DNA of 64,000 nucleotides from Margaritifera margaritifera (taxonomy: Eukaryota; Mollusca; Bivalvia; Unionida; Margaritiferidae). How positions within the stretch are numbered: the first letter of the stretch is position 1; every line of letters starts with the position of its first letter. Shown here piece by piece: positions 61,768 through 64,000 of this stretch. The notes under the pieces are model-generated. The model was not told the origin of the DNA, did not search any database, and saw only the letters and a list, made by a program, of their open reading frames with translations. The stretch is taken from the NCBI GenBank assembly GCA_029931535.1, contig JAQPZY010001688.1, positions 4,705,001 through 4,769,000 on the forward strand, written 5' to 3'. The translations under genes and the position numbers were made by a program.

Positions 61768-62430
61768 CCACTCCATTGCTCTGTTTTTTTTTGTAACTCC
61801 TGCTCATAGAAGGCTCCTGAAACAGGTTCGCCATTAAAGTCTACGATCTTGTACGCCACAGAAATTGTTTTTACAACTTCTGTCACGGTAAACACTTCTT
61901 CGGTCCAGGTTGCTGTATGATCTTTTCCAAAGGTTTTTTTTCTTCTTCTGGAAATCCTGATTAGGTCGCCAACATTAAACTTTTGCCTAAAAATAGTCTC
62001 TTTGACACGCTGTCTTGATTTTGCTTGTCGCTAGCTTGTGTAGGCGTCATCCCAATATTTCTATGCTACGTATTGTTATTCTTGTCTACTAGCGAATGCA
62101 GCACATCTATATATTTACTCCTTTTTTATTTTGTAAACTTCGCCGCCGTGGTCCACCTAGAGTTTTGCTGGTTTGCGGTTGTCATTGTCCTAGATGCAAA
62201 CGCGTCTCTGAGAGCTGTGCCAGTTTTATTGTTTAGTGGCAAGCTCCATACTATATACTTGTTAAAAACATCAATGACCCATTATTCCTGGAATATTTAT
62301 GCATGTCTACAAGATCAGCTGACCAGATGTCATCAACACCATTAGCAACAACTCTGCGCCTAGGAAAACGTTTTCTTGCTGGCTTATGTGATGCTTTTGC
62401 TATTATATCATCTTGGCTGGCTTTTGTTTA
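61701..62430 (-). pseudogene. Retroviral-type (Polinton) integrase, broken
   Basis: This enzyme class inserts the element into the host genome. On the minus strand from ~62420: HKPARKRFPRRRVV leads into GVDDIWSADLVDM, the start of the DDE catalytic core with its first Asp (~62330). A shifted frame gives VDHGGEVY (second Asp, ~62150). It then jumps to YIDVLHSLVDKNNNT and NIGMTPTQASDK, so a segment that should contain the catalytic Glu is missing. The C-terminal part (KFNVGDLIRISRRRKKTFGK, then WTEEVFTVTEVV, AYKIVDFNGEPVSGAFYEQE) is the usual chromo/SH3-like end. Several frameshifts, stop codons and the core deletion make it inactive. It runs into antisense overlap with the ORF at 61510-61767. 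Confidence 0.9.
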
Positions 62431-62905
62431 GTCACTGGTTTGCTGGCTTTTGTTTGACGACTTTTAGCCGCTAGTTTGGTGCCAACGCCAAGTTTATATT
62501 TAAGTCTGACGGCGCCTCTGACAAAAGCTCTGTCAATATACTCTCTCATTCCTGATGGTTTTATCGCGGCTAACTCATCAAGCATTATTTTGTTGCAGCG
62601 GATTTTTTTTCTTCTGGATGATCATGCGGCATTGCTGTGGCATCTACTTGGTAATAGTGTTGCTGACCAGGAAGCGGTTGACCATTGGCATCCAGTTGTT
62701 TATCCAGAGGATTCCATGGACCAGTATACTTATGTCCTGGAAGAGTCCAGCCGCCTTTTGGCCTAGAAAGTTTTCCAATGAGCGCATGAAGGTTAAGAGC
62801 ACTACCATATATATTACAACGCTTACAAACAGAACGGTGTCCAACAATTGTATTGCCTTGAATACAAATATTCTCATCGCAGGCATGCACATATAACGAG
62901 TAAAC
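62403..62905 (-). pseudogene. Phospholipase A2-like virion protein, one frameshift
   Basis: The minus strand from ~62890 shows GGWTLPGHKYTGPWNPLDKQ, the L-P-G-x-x-Y-x-G-P-x-N-x-L-D pattern of the phospholipase A2 fold known from parvovirus VP1 unique regions and found in invertebrate Maverick-type elements. Further on, DATAMPHDH supplies the His-Asp pair expected at the active site. In parvoviruses the domain helps particles leave endosomes; here the role is inference. After KKSAATK the frame closes at 62585 and a frame shifted by one base (MLDELAAIKPSG..., basic tail KLGVGTKLAAKSRQTK, to 62403) carries on the same domain. There is no ATG at the left end of the frame; it may have been fused to the zinc-ribbon ORF to its right. 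Confidence 0.75.
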
Positions 62906-62911
62906 ATAAAA

Positions 62912-63142
62912 TTATGTGTCAAGTATGATAATAGGCTGAGCGTCAGTATAACAACCAGAAATTGTTTTAACAAACCTGGATTTTCTTTTGCTGCATTCAG
63001 CACATATTGATTGCACTACAGAACGACCATTTTTAATTTGAGATGAAGTTTCTTCAAGACTGTCTGTATTCTTTCTGGATGATAAGCACCACGAAGCTGT
63101 CATTATATTTGGCATTTGCACAAAACACACTTGGAAAAACAT
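62912..63142 (-). pseudogene. Zinc-ribbon protein fragment (Polinton type), Cys lost
   Basis: A minus-strand frame of 76 codons holds WCLSSRKNTDSL, then KNGRSVVQSICAECSKRKSR. The arrangement (C-x-x-C, spacer with T, K-N-G-R, C-x-x-C, K-K/S-R-F) is that of a small zinc-ribbon family (DUF5679-like) seen in viruses and Mavericks. The second pair (CAEC) is intact, but the first reads C-L-S-S, so one ligand is gone. It starts at an ATG (63142) only 35 bp after the protease stop and ends before the phospholipase-like frame; the two may once have been one protein. Confidence 0.55.
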
Positions 63143-63176
63143 ACTTATTTCTGCTGGTTCACTTGAAAATATATAC

Positions 63177-63655
63177 TTATTTCTGCTGATTACGTTTACT
63201 TAAAACTACCTTATCATTGTCTAGAGTTAGCAGCTGGTTAAATTCCAGTAAGATATCTAATGCGGATTATCTTTGGCAACGTGATATGATAAAATAAATA
63301 CAGTAAAGACCACAAGCTGCACTATTCACATGCGTAATTTGTGTTGAGTTATAAACGCAACCTTTCTTAGCGCCAGAAACATATTTTTTGATCGCGTCAC
63401 ATTGTGGCAGACAAACGAATCGAAATATTCTACGTCGCTACTATCTGGCATGTTTACAACGGCACTTCCAGATCCATCAAAATAATTCTATATGTTTATA
63501 ACGCAGCTTTCCTTGGCTCTGATTGTTTTTGGCATTCTATCTTGAGAAAAGACACATCGAAATGATATTATATCTTTAAGCGCTTTCTCAATGTCAAAAT
63601 TGCTAAGCGGTGCTGTGTTCTGGGTTATTGCAATCCTTGCACTCTCTTTTTTTTT
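63177..63655 (-). pseudogene. Adenain-like cysteine protease, broken
   Basis: This class cleaves virion precursor proteins during maturation. The minus strand shows PLSNFDIEKALK and FRCVFSQDRMP at the N-terminal side, an in-frame TAG at 63486-63488, then VEYFDSF (the Asp-containing strand), a frameshift, THVNSAACGLYCIYFI (catalytic Cys in A-C-G-x-Y, ~63313), and in a third frame ALDILLEFNQLLTLDNDKVV to a stop at 63177. The histidine-tryptophan box expected before the YFDSF strand is not recognisable (GSGSAVVN there), so the catalytic His is probably lost. One stop and two or more frameshifts. The start codon is uncertain because the N-terminal region overlaps the preceding gene. Confidence 0.8.
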
Positions 63656-63982
63656 TATTTTTACCACCAACACCTCTGCCAAAGAGACTGCCAAGTAGGT
63701 TAGGTAAAAACAGTCCAGCGGCACCAGCGGCAGGCATGGGCAGCAGAGCTAAGATTCCACCTTGTTTGGTAAGCTGCTGTGCGGACAAATCAAGTATGAG
63801 ACCTTTTCCTGCTGCGCTCTCTTTTCTAATTCATGTTGGCGCTTTGTTAGCATAAGCTTATTGCCAGATGACAACTGCTTTGCTGATAATCTTATTGACA
63901 TTGGACTGCCTCTTGAAGCTGTCGCTGCATTTGTTTTGCGTTGAGCCTCAGACAGAGATAAACTAACTTGCTGATATGGCAT
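63603..63982 (-). pseudogene. Small basic/hydrophobic virion-type protein, one frameshift
   Basis: The ATG at 63982 opens a frame with MSIRLSAKQLSSGNKLML and TKRQHELEKRAQQEK, a basic, K/L/S-rich region. Near 63815 the frame slips; the other frame shows LSAQQLTKQGGILALLP and then AAGAAGLFLPNLLGSLFG, a Gly/Ala/Leu-rich hydrophobic segment followed by a basic cluster (GGKNKKKREC). A basic repeat region, a G-G-x-L-x-x-L-P hydrophobic helix and a basic tail resemble the small core/membrane-active peptides of adenovirus-like elements (pX/pVI-like). Location immediately upstream of the protease fits that. Class assignment is moderately sure, function is inferred. Confidence 0.6.
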
Positions 63983-64000
63983 TTCTATTTAAGATGATTA

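Larger units (their letters stand above)
58646..64000 (-). mobile_element. Degraded Maverick/Polinton (adintovirus-like) element, left part
   Basis: The co-occurrence of a protein-primed family B DNA polymerase, a retroviral-type integrase, an adenain-like protease, a phospholipase-A2-like protein and a small basic/hydrophobic virion-type protein, mostly on one strand, identifies a Maverick/Polinton-class element. These large DNA transposons are related to adintoviruses. It continues beyond the right edge; major capsid, minor capsid and packaging ATPase were not seen and would be expected there. The left terminus was not located: I saw no clear terminal inverted repeat between 57.9 and 58.6 kb. 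Almost every recognisable gene is broken, so it is an old insertion. Confidence 0.85.

Overview
The window is AT-rich, repeat-dense, intron-like animal DNA. No complete host protein-coding gene is visible. Minisatellites with changing unit lengths, microsatellites, interspersed elements with internal ~146-bp repeats and GGCCATATTGG-type motifs, a tRNA-headed SINE, LINE fragments, solo LTRs and a degraded Maverick/Polinton-like element together suggest a marine invertebrate. A bivalve mollusc is the best guess; this is inference from repeat style, not a species identification.

Layout. 0-2 kb: one convincing host exon on the minus strand (1515-1637), flanked by good splice sites and encoding 41 residues that look like part of a Cys-loop ligand-gated ion channel extracellular domain. 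2-11 kb: interspersed repeat fragments, a LINE reverse-transcriptase piece on the minus strand, a GT/AC/GC hairpin tract, a local segmental duplication and a 42-bp minisatellite. 11.7-14.2 kb: an interspersed element swollen by a 34/36-bp minisatellite, followed by a LINE endonuclease fragment. 18.8-25.2 kb: three tandem arrays (~155, 63 and 83 bp) and a non-autonomous element with 146-bp internal repeats. 25.9-33.2 kb: two related solo LTRs, with 34-, 24- and 28-bp arrays and a SINE between them. 34.0-36.5 kb: a ~61-copy 40-bp array. 37.8 kb: a large fold-back element. 42.6-45.7 and 54.4-55.0 kb: three more copies of the 146-bp-repeat element. 55.6-56.3 kb: a second, separate LINE reverse-transcriptase remnant on the plus strand.

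The most notable region is 58.6-64.0 kb (continuing off the right edge). It is the eroded end of a Maverick/Polinton (adintovirus-like) element. Reading leftward on the minus strand it holds a small basic/hydrophobic virion-type protein, an adenain-like cysteine protease, a zinc-ribbon protein, a phospholipase-A2-like protein, a retroviral-type integrase, a small unknown ORF and a protein-primed family B DNA polymerase. On the plus strand it holds two small overlapping unknown ORFs and an HNH endonuclease. Nearly every recognisable gene has frameshifts, stops or internal deletions, so this is a fossil. The two small plus-strand ORFs are still open. Major capsid, minor capsid and packaging ATPase genes are not in the window and, if they exist, should lie to the right.

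Nothing suggests the parts act together as a live system: the polymerase lacks its exonuclease region and the integrase lacks part of its catalytic core.
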